Virus record (IMG/VR): IMGVR_UViG_3300027759_000134
Span: 1 to 47,558 of that record
Direction: 5' to 3' (one strand)
Source: a virus
Length of the DNA stretch: 47,558 bases
The notes under the pieces are model-generated. The model had not been told where the DNA came from. It worked only from the letters and a program-made list of their open reading frames with translations, and did no database searches. Below, one piece after another: positions 1 through 6,420 of the stretch. Position 1 is the stretch's first letter. Each line of letters starts with the position of its first letter. The position numbers were made by a program, and so were the translations under genes.

Positions 1-4
1 AGCA

Positions 5-259
5 ATGATGAAAAAGGAAGTTGGCTTCATGAAGAAAGCTGGCGCCCCTAAATCCATGGTTAAACATGAAATGTCTGAGATGATGGGTATGAAAAAAGGT
101 GGTATTGCTACCTCTTTGAAAGCTCATGCTGCAGCCCCCGCTTCTAAAGCCCACGGCATGAAGGCTGGCGGTTACACAAAAGCTGCTGACGGTATTGCAA
201 GCAAAGGCAAAACCAAAGGCACAATGGTCAAGATGGCTTACGGCGGCAAAGCCTGCTAA
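5..259 (+). CDS. Small basic KG-rich phage protein, copy 1
   Basis: I do not recognise a function. The 84-residue product is rich in Lys, Gly, Met and Ala and has no visible domain or membrane segment. Its C-terminal third carries AADGIASKGKTKG, a signature that recurs in the next gene (ADGCVTKGHTKG) and in the gene at 2323 (AADGIAKKGKTEG), so these look like paralogues. The frame stays open to the left edge of the window, so the ATG at 5 may be internal and the true start may lie outside; another ATG follows at 8. It heads a packed run of small basic genes leading into the first adaptor gene. A virion or DNA-associated role is inferred only from charge and context. Confidence 0.75.
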   Translation: MMKKEVGFMKKAGAPKSMVKHEMSEMMGMKKGGIATSLKAHAAAPASKAHGMKAGGYTKAADGIASKGKTKGTMVKMAYGGKAC

Positions 260-262
260 ATC

Positions 263-466
263 ATGGACGATACACCGCGCATGAGGCCTGCTAAAAAGAT
301 ATACGAGGACATGCTCAATGAGCCAACTCGTCCGTCTGCTGGACACACATCCAAAGCCATGGACATGGCCGACAAGATGTTTGCGCCTGTTAAGAAGGCC
401 AAAGGCGGTGTGACTCGTGCAGACGGTTGCGTGACCAAAGGCCACACAAAAGGCAGGATGATCTAA
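263..466 (+). CDS. Small basic KG-rich phage protein, copy 2
   Basis: Unrecognised 67-residue protein starting four bases after the stop of the previous gene. The N-terminal half is mixed-charge (DDTPRMRPAKKIYEDML) and could form a short helix. The C-terminus ends in ADGCVTKGHTKGRMI, a degenerate form of the signature in the genes at 5 and 2323, with Cys in place of Ile. The close spacing and the one-base gap to the gene at 468 point to one transcript with translational coupling. Function unknown; a minor virion role is inferred from its place among structural genes. Confidence 0.75.
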   Translation: MDDTPRMRPAKKIYEDMLNEPTRPSAGHTSKAMDMADKMFAPVKKAKGGVTRADGCVTKGHTKGRMI

Positions 467-467
467 C

Positions 468-743
468 ATGATGGCCAGTCGCGGTATGGGAGACATCAAC
501 CCCTCTAAAATGCCCGGCGGCAAGCGTAAAGCTCGCCGTGATGATACCGACTTCACCCAATACAAAGATGGTGGTAAAGTCAATGCGGCTGGCAATTACA
601 CCAAACCCAGTCTGCGCAAGCGGATTGTTAGCCAAGTCAAAGCGGCGGCAACTCAGGGCACTGGCGCAGGTCAGTGGTCTGCCCGTAAAGCACAGCTTGT
701 GGCCAAGAAGTACAAAGCCGCTGGCGGCGGATATAGGGACTAA
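468..743 (+). CDS. Small basic phage protein with GQWSARKAQL motif
   Basis: A 91-residue, strongly basic protein. The N-terminus (about residues 14-25) is a KRKARRDDTD stretch. The C-terminal half (about residues 48-91) contains the compact motif GAGQWSARKAQLVAKKYKAAGG. From memory this motif recurs in small proteins of many environmental phages and some large viruses, but I cannot attach a verified family name. The two Met codons at the start are adjacent, and the gene begins one base after the preceding stop. Probably a minor virion or DNA-binding protein; this is inferred from charge and neighbourhood only. Confidence 0.75.
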   Translation: MMASRGMGDINPSKMPGGKRKARRDDTDFTQYKDGGKVNAAGNYTKPSLRKRIVSQVKAAATQGTGAGQWSARKAQLVAKKYKAAGGGYRD

Positions 744-744
744 A

Positions 745-978
745 ATGAAAGCCCCGCAGAAGTCGCTTAAAGACTGGACTGACCAAAAATGGAGAACCAA
801 AAGTGGTAAAAAATCTTCTGACACGGGTGAGCGATACCTTCCAAGCGCTGCGATCAAAAGTCTCAGCCCTGCTGAGTACGCTGCGACAACGCGTGCGAAA
901 CGTGCTGGCAAAAAAGCCGGACAACAATTCGTAAAGCAACCTAAAACGATTGCAAAGAAAACGGCAGGGTTCAGATGA
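745..978 (+). CDS. Small basic phage protein, WTDQKWRTKSG family
   Basis: A 77-residue basic protein. The ATG at 745 is preferred although the frame is open further upstream: 745 follows the stop of the previous gene (743) by one base, and an earlier start would run out of frame through that gene. Landmarks are WTDQKWRTKSGK (about residues 11-22), TGERYLP (about 27-33), SPAEYAATTRAKRAGKK (about 40-56) and a lysine-rich tail. This conserved layout is familiar from memory in small proteins of aquatic phages, with no assigned function. Its stop overlaps the ATG of the adaptor gene in an ATGA, indicating translational coupling. Confidence 0.75.
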   Translation: MKAPQKSLKDWTDQKWRTKSGKKSSDTGERYLPSAAIKSLSPAEYAATTRAKRAGKKAGQQFVKQPKTIAKKTAGFR

Positions 979-1922
979 CAACTTCAGGCGTCGCAAACTT
1001 CAACCTCGACTTGACGGAAATCGTTGAGGAAGCGTTCGAGCGTAACGGCGCAGAGTTGCGTACGGGCTACGACTTGAAAACGGCTCGCCGTTCGTTGAAC
1101 TTGTTGTTCGCGGACTGGTCAAATCGCGGCATTAATATGTGGACGTTTGAGCAAGGCACGATACCGCTTGTGCCCGGCCAAAACACGTATGCGTTACCAA
1201 ACGACACGGTTGATTTGCTTGAGCACGTTATTCGTACCGGCGCAAATACAGCTTCAACGCAGGCCGACCTGACAATTACGCGTATTAGTGTTTCTACTTA
1301 TGCCACGATTCCTAATAAACTTCAGCAAGCCAGACCTATTCAGATCTGGATTCAGCGCTTAAATGGGCAAGACTCCCCTATTGCATCCGCGCTTACAACA
1401 ACCATTACGTCTACAAGTACAGAGATTGTGCTGAGTGACGTTACGGGTTTACCCTATACGGGCTTCATTAAGATTGATAACGAGATCATCAACTACGGCT
1501 ACATTACACAGAACACAAACGCTAGCTCCGGTACGCTGTATAACTGTTTCCGTGGCCAGCAAGATACCATTGCTGCAGCGCATACTGCACCAGCTACTGT
1601 CTATTGGGCTCAAGTCCCTGCAGTCACTGTGTGGCCTACTCCAGATAACTCCCAGCAGTACACGCTTGTTTACTGGCGCATGCGTCGCACACAGGATGCT
1701 GGCGGTGGTGTAAATGTTATGGACATCCCGTTTCGTTTTGTGCCTTGCATGGTTGCTGGACTGTCTTACTACTTGGCCATGAAGATTCCTAATGCCATGG
1801 ATCGGTTGCCCATACTCAAGGCGCAGTACGATGAGGCGTGGGAGTTGGCTGCTACGGAAGACCGCGAAACAGCAGCTCAGCGTTTTGTACCGCGTCGTCA
1901 GTACATCGGGAGCGGCACATAA
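975..1922 (+). CDS. Virion adaptor / head-tail connector-like protein with beta insert
   Basis: A 315-residue protein with the features of phage adaptor (connector ring) proteins, which sit between the portal and the tail. The N-terminal helical part (about residues 10-50, EIVEEAFERNGAEL) is followed by a LVPGQNTYALPNDTVDLLEHV core. A C-terminal helical part (about 250-300) contains ALSYYLAMK-like helices and the phrase ILKAQYDEAWELA. Between about residues 135 and 210 there is a beta-rich insert with the landmarks GFIKIDNEIINYG and CFRGQQDTIAAAH; similar inserts are common in phage virion proteins. It starts inside an ATGA overlap and ends immediately before the next ATG. Exact ring position (first or second adaptor) is not determinable. 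Confidence 0.7.
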   Translation: MTTSGVANFNLDLTEIVEEAFERNGAELRTGYDLKTARRSLNLLFADWSNRGINMWTFEQGTIPLVPGQNTYALPNDTVDLLEHVIRTGANTASTQADLTITRISVSTYATIPNKLQQARPIQIWIQRLNGQDSPIASALTTTITSTSTEIVLSDVTGLPYTGFIKIDNEIINYGYITQNTNASSGTLYNCFRGQQDTIAAAHTAPATVYWAQVPAVTVWPTPDNSQQYTLVYWRMRRTQDAGGGVNVMDIPFRFVPCMVAGLSYYLAMKIPNAMDRLPILKAQYDEAWELAATEDRETAAQRFVPRRQYIGSGT

Positions 1923-2312
1923 ATGGGCAATCGGTTTGCCAGTGCGAAGAATTCGATCGCCCAGTGCGATCGTTGTGGTTTCCGTTTCAAACTTACGGAG
2001 CTTCGCAAAGAAGTTCTCAAAACCAAGATATACAATTTGTTGGTCTGTGATTCGTGCTGGGATCCAGATCAACCGCAGCTGCAGTTGGGCATGTACCCTG
2101 TGGACGATCCACAAGCAGTGCGCAATCCACGCAACGATACAACATACGTAACAGCAGGCCCTAACGTGGCGGGCTTTCCAACAGGCGGCAGCCGGGACAT
2201 TCAGTGGGGGTGGAATCCCGTTGGGGGCTCCCGATTCTTCGATGATGCGTTAACACCTAACAATTTAGTGTTGACTGCAGCTATCGGTCAAGTGACAATC
2301 TCAACATCATAA
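1923..2312 (+). CDS. Virion-associated protein with N-terminal zinc ribbon
   Basis: A 129-residue protein. Near the N-terminus C15-x2-C18 and C42-x2-C45 (CDRCGF and CDSCW) form a four-cysteine zinc-ribbon pattern. The remainder is a Pro/Gly-rich low-complexity segment with GGSRDIQWGWNPVGG (about residues 88-102). The ribbon probably binds one zinc ion; its partner is unknown. The gene begins directly after the TAA of the adaptor gene, so it is almost certainly co-translated with it. I infer a small structural or assembly role from its position between two adaptor-type genes. A transcription factor cannot be excluded, although the unstructured tail argues against it. Confidence 0.7.
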   Translation: MGNRFASAKNSIAQCDRCGFRFKLTELRKEVLKTKIYNLLVCDSCWDPDQPQLQLGMYPVDDPQAVRNPRNDTTYVTAGPNVAGFPTGGSRDIQWGWNPVGGSRFFDDALTPNNLVLTAAIGQVTISTS

Positions 2313-2322
2313 GGAGTCCATC

Positions 2323-2514
2323 ATGACTTTTAAACGCGCAGCAGACGGCATTGCAAAAAAAGGAAAAACCGAAGGTAGAAACCTTGGCGATTCCGGTCCA
2401 ACAAGTGCAGTTCAATCTGAAAGATCCCCCAAGGGCAACCCCGGTAAGACCAACAGCAACATGCTGAAAATGGGCCGTGGTTTGGCTAAAGTAGCAGCAC
2501 AAAAGCGAGGCTAA
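2323..2514 (+). CDS. Small basic KG-rich phage protein, copy 3
   Basis: Unrecognised 63-residue basic protein. The signature AADGIAKKGKTEG is at the N-terminus here, whereas in the genes at 5 and 263 the equivalent signature is near the C-terminus. The rest is a Ser/Pro/Gly/Asn-rich linker followed by a basic tail (GRGLAKVAAQKRG). A good Shine-Dalgarno (AAGGAG) lies just upstream of the ATG. The rearranged position of the motif suggests it is a portable short module, perhaps a binding or DNA-contact peptide, but no function is known. Confidence 0.75.
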   Translation: MTFKRAADGIAKKGKTEGRNLGDSGPTSAVQSERSPKGNPGKTNSNMLKMGRGLAKVAAQKRG

Positions 2515-2515
2515 T

Positions 2516-2719
2516 ATGGCAACATACAATCAACCCAAAACAGCCACGCCTGCCGCTGTGCTTAAAAAAGACAGTGCTTTGAAACACATGGCGGACACCA
2601 ACGTGTCCGTGGCCAACGACCACAGCAACGAGTACCCCGGCGTCAAAACCTCGGGTATTAAGATTCGTGGCACTGGCGCGGCTACCAAAGGCGTAATGGC
2701 TCGCGGCCCAATGGCCTGA
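2516..2719 (+). CDS. Small hypothetical phage protein
   Basis: A 67-residue protein of unknown function starting one base after the preceding stop. It has no Cys and no membrane segment. The composition is Thr/Ala/Gly/Lys-rich with a basic C-terminus (GTGAATKGVMARGPMA). It ends seven bases before the second adaptor gene. I assign it to the group of small virion-region proteins by position only. Confidence 0.65.
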   Translation: MATYNQPKTATPAAVLKKDSALKHMADTNVSVANDHSNEYPGVKTSGIKIRGTGAATKGVMARGPMA

Positions 2720-2726
2720 TACGCAC

Positions 2727-3599
2727 ATGAACTACACCCAGTTGACCGCTGCTATCTGCGACTACACGCAGAACTTTGACCAAGACTTCATTGACAACAT
2801 TCCGGTATTTGTCAAGCAGGCTGAGCAGCGCGTCTACAACACGGTGCAGTTCCCGCCCCTGCGTAAGAACGTTACAGGTGCCGCTAGCGCAACCGTAAAA
2901 TATTTGAGTTGTCCAGAAGATTTCTTGGCTGTTTATTCAATGGCTATATTTTCGGGTGCCACAACCTCAGCTACAAAAGTAACTGAGTTCACAATGCAAG
3001 TGGTCTCGCCAACAGGCATTATTCGTGGCCAGAACGTGACTGGAACAAATATATTTTCAGGGACAACTGTGGTCAGTGTTGTTGGTGATATTGTTACGGT
3101 ATCCCAATCGCTTTCTGCATTCACCACGGGCTCACTAACTTTTCAAGGCGATTACGAGTACTTGCTTAATAAAGACGTGAACTTTATTCGGCAGGCATAC
3201 CCCAATCCCAGCGCAACAGGCGCTCCAAAGTACTATGCATTGTTTGGTCCCACCTCATCTGGCGTAACAATTACGGATGAGCTGACGTTTATTTTAGGCC
3301 CCACACCGGATGCTCCGTACATGGTCGAGCTGCACTATTACTACTACCCTGCCTCAATTGTCACAGCAGGCACATCTTGGCTTGGTGACAACTTTGATTC
3401 TGTGTTGTTGTATGGATCATTAGTTGAGGCGACTACCTTCATGAAAGGCGAAGCCGACATGGTGGCCTTGTATGATGGCAAATATAAAGAAGCGCTGGGT
3501 ATGGCCAAGCGTTTGGGCGACGGTCTGGAGCGCAGCGATTCGTATCGCAGTGGACAGTATCGTACGGCGCCGCTACCGCAGAACAATGGGGTAGTCTAG
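2727..3599 (+). CDS. Phage adaptor protein (SU10-type adaptor-like)
   Basis: A 290-residue protein. The N-terminal phrases NYTQLTAAICDYTQN and FVKQAEQRVYNTVQFPPLR (about residues 2-45) match what I know of the adaptor family typified by podophage SU10, which forms a ring joining portal and nozzle. The C-terminal helical part (about residues 228-275) has the usual LYGSLVEATTFMKGE and YKEALGMAKRL. Between about residues 75 and 145 there is a beta-rich Thr/Val/Ser insert (SATKVTEF, RGQNVTGTN) not needed for the core. It is the second adaptor-like gene in 2 kb and shares the idea of a beta insert with the gene at 975, without obvious sequence identity. Family call from memory. Confidence 0.75.
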   Translation: MNYTQLTAAICDYTQNFDQDFIDNIPVFVKQAEQRVYNTVQFPPLRKNVTGAASATVKYLSCPEDFLAVYSMAIFSGATTSATKVTEFTMQVVSPTGIIRGQNVTGTNIFSGTTVVSVVGDIVTVSQSLSAFTTGSLTFQGDYEYLLNKDVNFIRQAYPNPSATGAPKYYALFGPTSSGVTITDELTFILGPTPDAPYMVELHYYYYPASIVTAGTSWLGDNFDSVLLYGSLVEATTFMKGEADMVALYDGKYKEALGMAKRLGDGLERSDSYRSGQYRTAPLPQNNGVV

Positions 3600-3600
3600 T

Positions 3601-4008
3601 ATGGCGTTTGACCAAACTCTTACTACGCAAGCCAAGCTGGTTGCATTACAGGCTCTGAGCGCTGGCACGCTTAAGATGGCTTTGTATACCGCTAATGCGG
3701 ACTTAAATGCAGGCACTTTGGTATACACCACGAGTAACGAAGTTGTTGGTACGGGATACACGGCTGGCGGCATTACGCTAACCAACGTGACGGTGTTGAC
3801 CTCGGGCACAACTGCATACCTCGACTTCAGCGACGTAGTCTGGAATCCCGCTGTGTTTACTACGCGTGGGGCTCTCATATACAATACAAACCTTAGCAAT
3901 CTTGCTGTGGCTATTTTGGATTTTGGGGCTGATAAAACGGCCACTACAACTTTCACTGTGCAGACGCCCGCTAACACGGCCACGGCTGCGCTTATTCGAT
4001 TCGCATAA
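3601..4008 (+). CDS. Phage virion protein, beta-rich, unknown role
   Basis: A 135-residue Thr/Ala/Leu-rich protein starting one base after the preceding stop. The sequence alternates hydrophobic and polar residues, typical of a beta-sandwich. Conserved-looking phrases are LKMALYTANADLNAGTL, YTAGGITLTN, LDFSDVVWNP and ALIYNT. This pattern is familiar from small structural proteins beside tail genes of environmental phages. I cannot say whether it is a decoration, tail-tube or fibre-base protein. No catalytic residues stand out. Confidence 0.7.
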   Translation: MAFDQTLTTQAKLVALQALSAGTLKMALYTANADLNAGTLVYTTSNEVVGTGYTAGGITLTNVTVLTSGTTAYLDFSDVVWNPAVFTTRGALIYNTNLSNLAVAILDFGADKTATTTFTVQTPANTATAALIRFA

Positions 4009-4017
4009 GGAGCAACC

Positions 4018-4605
4018 ATGTCTCTTCCAGCACAACACGCTACTTCTACAGATACTGTAATTGGCAACGTCAGCAAACTGACGGAGTCCGATAATCAAGT
4101 TAAAGCTGGAGGTGTGTTTCACGTCAAGTGCCACGACGCCAACGGTGACCTTAAGTGGGAAGTCGAGAAGCACAATCTCGTTGTTAACGTCGGTTTGCAA
4201 GACATGAACACGCAGTACTTTACAGGCGTGGGTTATACCGCTGCTTGGTACATTGGTCTGTATGGCGCTGCTGCGTCTAATAACCCTGCTGCCTCAGATA
4301 CCATGTCCTCACACGCAGGTTGGACTGAGGTCACGGCTTATAGCCAAGCCACTCGCCCAGCATGCACGTTTGGTGTTCCAACTACTGCAGACCCGTCTGT
4401 AGCAACAAACACTGCCTCGCCAGCCACATACAACATCAACGCTTCAGTGACTATTGGTGGTGCGTTTTTGACCAGCAGCAGCACTAAGGGCGGCAATACA
4501 GGTGTTTTATTTTCAGCGTCGGATTTTCAAGCCCCCGGCGACCGTATTGTGGTGAGCGGCGACACGTTGACTGTCACGTACACTTTTAGTCTCGATGCCG
4601 TTTAA
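4018..4605 (+). CDS. Phage virion protein, beta-rich, unknown role
   Basis: A 195-residue protein with a good Shine-Dalgarno (AAGGAG) before the ATG. The N-terminal quarter contains HVKCHDANGDLKWEVEKHN (about residues 34-52). It continues with GLQDMNTQYFTG and WYIGLYGAAASNNPAASDTM, then a beta-rich C-terminal half ending in GDTLTVTYTFSLDAV. The layout recurs in environmental phages, usually beside the same kind of 135-residue neighbour, so the two probably act together in the virion. No enzyme motif is seen. The role is inferred from position. Confidence 0.65.
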   Translation: MSLPAQHATSTDTVIGNVSKLTESDNQVKAGGVFHVKCHDANGDLKWEVEKHNLVVNVGLQDMNTQYFTGVGYTAAWYIGLYGAAASNNPAASDTMSSHAGWTEVTAYSQATRPACTFGVPTTADPSVATNTASPATYNINASVTIGGAFLTSSSTKGGNTGVLFSASDFQAPGDRIVVSGDTLTVTYTFSLDAV

Positions 4606-4615
4606 GGAGTAGCAC

Positions 4616-4795
4616 ATGGCGACTTTGTTCAAAAAAGATGACGTAGTTAAACTCGTTGTGCAAGCACCCACGGGCCCAGTCAAGTCTTTTAGAATGCTAG
4701 AGGACGGAACCGTGCAATGTCTAGTTGAGTGGGCTGACTCCGAAGGCAATCTGCAACAGCGTTGGTTTAACGAGGCAGACCTTAGCGCTGCCTGA
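4616..4795 (+). CDS. Small YodC/DUF2158-like protein
   Basis: A 59-residue gene with a strong Shine-Dalgarno (AAGGAG) ahead of the ATG, filling the gap between two larger virion genes. The protein reads FKKDDVVKLVVQAPTGPV followed by V-x-C-x-V-E-W and a C-terminal QQRWFNEADL. This resembles the small SH3-like YodC/DUF2158 fold: a GDVV-L-GGP start, a V-C-W strand and a final F-x-x-x-x-L. The match is by eye and tentative because the usual Gly-Gly-Pro turn is replaced by Pro-Thr-Gly-Pro. Function is unknown even for the family. Confidence 0.65.
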   Translation: MATLFKKDDVVKLVVQAPTGPVKSFRMLEDGTVQCLVEWADSEGNLQQRWFNEADLSAA

Positions 4796-4804
4796 CGGTA
4801 ACGT

Positions 4805-5893
4805 ATGTTTGGCCTGTCGGCATACGCAGCCACCCCCTACGCGGCCACTGGCGGTAGTACTTTTGCAACAGGGGTGGTTGAGAGCGCACGGGTGTCGGAT
4901 TTAGCCAACAGTGCGGTAATTAGTAGGTCAGCAGTTTTGGAAAACGCCGCGCTTACTGACACGGCAAACGCATTTATCCGAGTTTTTGGATTGATTGACG
5001 AGCAAGCCGCCTTAACAGATAGCGTCGCAGCTCCGTTCAACCCGTTTGTCTTTGTTTCGGATTCTGCTTTTACTTCGGATGTAGCTGTCAGCTCAGTTAA
5101 TTTTGCAGGACTTCTATCTGAACAGGCTAGGGCGTCGGACAGCTTGTTTGCTAGTGGGGTTCTTAATCCAATTTTTACCGATACTGCAAGAGCGCAGGAT
5201 CAGGTAGCGTCACTTTTTGCCGGGGGTGCGTCCTTTCAAGATTCTGCGCAAGGTGTTGACGAGACGGAGGGCGTACGACTTTTCTTCCGAACAATTTTAG
5301 AGTTTGCACAAGGTGTAGATACGGCGGCCTCTTCCGTTTCTCTACTGGCAAACACTGCTGACACGGCGCGAATTCAAGATACTCCGTTTGGGCGCACTCT
5401 GTTTAGTACAGCCGTTAGCGAAAGTATTCGGGCCTCAGGCACATTTTCATCTATTCCGACTTACAGCACTAATATTCTTGAGTCCGTTAGCGCATCCGAT
5501 GTAGCAGCAGGTAAAATTAATTTTGCAGCTCAAATTATTGAACTAGTTCAAGGCAGCGTTGAAATTCCTACAAACGCCGATTTGCACATCGGGTTTCAAG
5601 ATAGCGCTTTTGCACTTGATCGGTACCCCAACAATGTCCACGTTTTTGCATATCTCAACGAAGGTGTGCGAATATCTACCCAAGATTTTATTGGCCGGTT
5701 CCTTTGGGAATTAATTGATGACACGCAGAACGCAAACTGGCAGAATATAGCCAATACTCAAAATCCCGGGTGGGTGTTAGTATCGTCTGCGCAAGGCGCT
5801 GTCTGGCAACTGCTGAGTACGACGCAGGGTAGTGGTTGGCAGGTTATTGATACCGATCAAAACCCGTCTTGGGGCAACATTAACAACATCTGA
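4805..5893 (+). CDS. Tail fibre-like repeat protein with C-terminal Trp repeats
   Basis: A 362-residue protein. The N-terminus FGLSAYAATPYAATGG resembles the short anchor seen on other phage tail proteins. The body (about residues 25-290) is a degenerate repeat with a recurring E/D-x-A-x-x-x-D element (ESARVSD, ENAALTD, EQARASD, DTARAQD), probably stacking into a fibrous trimer. The last part is a strict 11-residue repeat, W-x-x-(I/L/V)-x-x-x-Q-(N/G)-x-x, copied five times from residue 301 and ending WGNINNI. No catalytic or chaperone domain is present. Its place just upstream of the other fibres supports a host-contact or fibre-base role; which one is inference. Confidence 0.7.
   Translation: MFGLSAYAATPYAATGGSTFATGVVESARVSDLANSAVISRSAVLENAALTDTANAFIRVFGLIDEQAALTDSVAAPFNPFVFVSDSAFTSDVAVSSVNFAGLLSEQARASDSLFASGVLNPIFTDTARAQDQVASLFAGGASFQDSAQGVDETEGVRLFFRTILEFAQGVDTAASSVSLLANTADTARIQDTPFGRTLFSTAVSESIRASGTFSSIPTYSTNILESVSASDVAAGKINFAAQIIELVQGSVEIPTNADLHIGFQDSAFALDRYPNNVHVFAYLNEGVRISTQDFIGRFLWELIDDTQNANWQNIANTQNPGWVLVSSAQGAVWQLLSTTQGSGWQVIDTDQNPSWGNINNI
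5705..5890 (+). repeat. Five 33-nt units encoding an 11-residue Trp repeat
   Basis: Units begin at 5705, 5738, 5771, 5804 and 5837, each with a Trp codon first; a sixth partial unit starts at 5870. The encoded units start WELIDDTQNAN, WQNIANTQNPG, WVLVSSAQGAV, WQLLSTTQGSG and WQVIDTDQNPS. The period is exact at the protein level while the DNA has diverged, so the repeat is kept by selection on the protein. Confidence 0.9.
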
Positions 5894-5899
5894 CACACA

Positions 5900-6409
5900 A
5901 TGGCACTTGTTCTTGCAGACCGCGTACGAGAAACAACCGATACAGGTGGTACCGGTGCGGTAACGCTTGACGGCGCTGTTACGTCATACCAGTCTTTTCT
6001 TGCAGGTGTTGGTAATGGTAATGAGACGTACTACACAATTGCAGCGCCGTTGCTCAACGAGTGGGAGGTTGGAATTGGCACGTATACGTCAAGCACCGAC
6101 ACACTGTCTCGTGACACTGTTTTATCGTCTAGCAACGGCGGCGCACTTGTCAATTTTACACTGGGGGCAAAAGATGTATTTGTCACTCAACCGGCCGAGC
6201 GTACAGTTTTTGTTGATCTGTATAATGCCATACAAGGTGCAAACAACGCCAATGCGGGTTTAGCTGTTAGTATTTTTAGCTCACAGTCGCAAGGAAGTCT
6301 TGTGTTCCCACCATACGCCAATGGAATGTCATTGGGGCCTTTAAATATAGGCTCCGGTTCATCTATAACAGTTGCTCCCGGACAGTATTGGCTGCTAGTA
6401 ACACCTTAA
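5900..6409 (+). CDS. Phage tail/baseplate-region structural protein
   Basis: A 169-residue protein. The N-terminal two thirds read ALVLADRVRETTDTGGTG, TYYTIAAPLLNEWEVGIGTY and TLSRDTVLSSSNGG, ending with AKDVFVTQPAERTVFVD. This is a widespread small structural module in tail regions of environmental phages, often at the N-terminus of longer fibre proteins. Here it carries only a short extra C-terminus (about residues 115-169). It precedes the S74-terminated fibre, so it may be a linker or fibre base. Exact role unknown. Confidence 0.7.
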   Translation: MALVLADRVRETTDTGGTGAVTLDGAVTSYQSFLAGVGNGNETYYTIAAPLLNEWEVGIGTYTSSTDTLSRDTVLSSSNGGALVNFTLGAKDVFVTQPAERTVFVDLYNAIQGANNANAGLAVSIFSSQSQGSLVFPPYANGMSLGPLNIGSGSSITVAPGQYWLLVTP

Positions 6410-6420
6410 CAGGAAGTATC

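Noticed and set aside
538-744. Upstream extension of the small gene at 745
   Set aside because: It would overlap the previous gene out of frame for over 200 bases; 745 follows the stop directly.
1449-2114. Minus-strand open frame of about 220 codons under the first adaptor gene
   Set aside because: It crosses the boundary of two well-supported plus-strand genes and its product has no sensible domain.
6388-6420. Earlier ATG for the S74 fibre
   Set aside because: Lies inside the preceding gene without a ribosome site; 6421 has AGGA and correct spacing.
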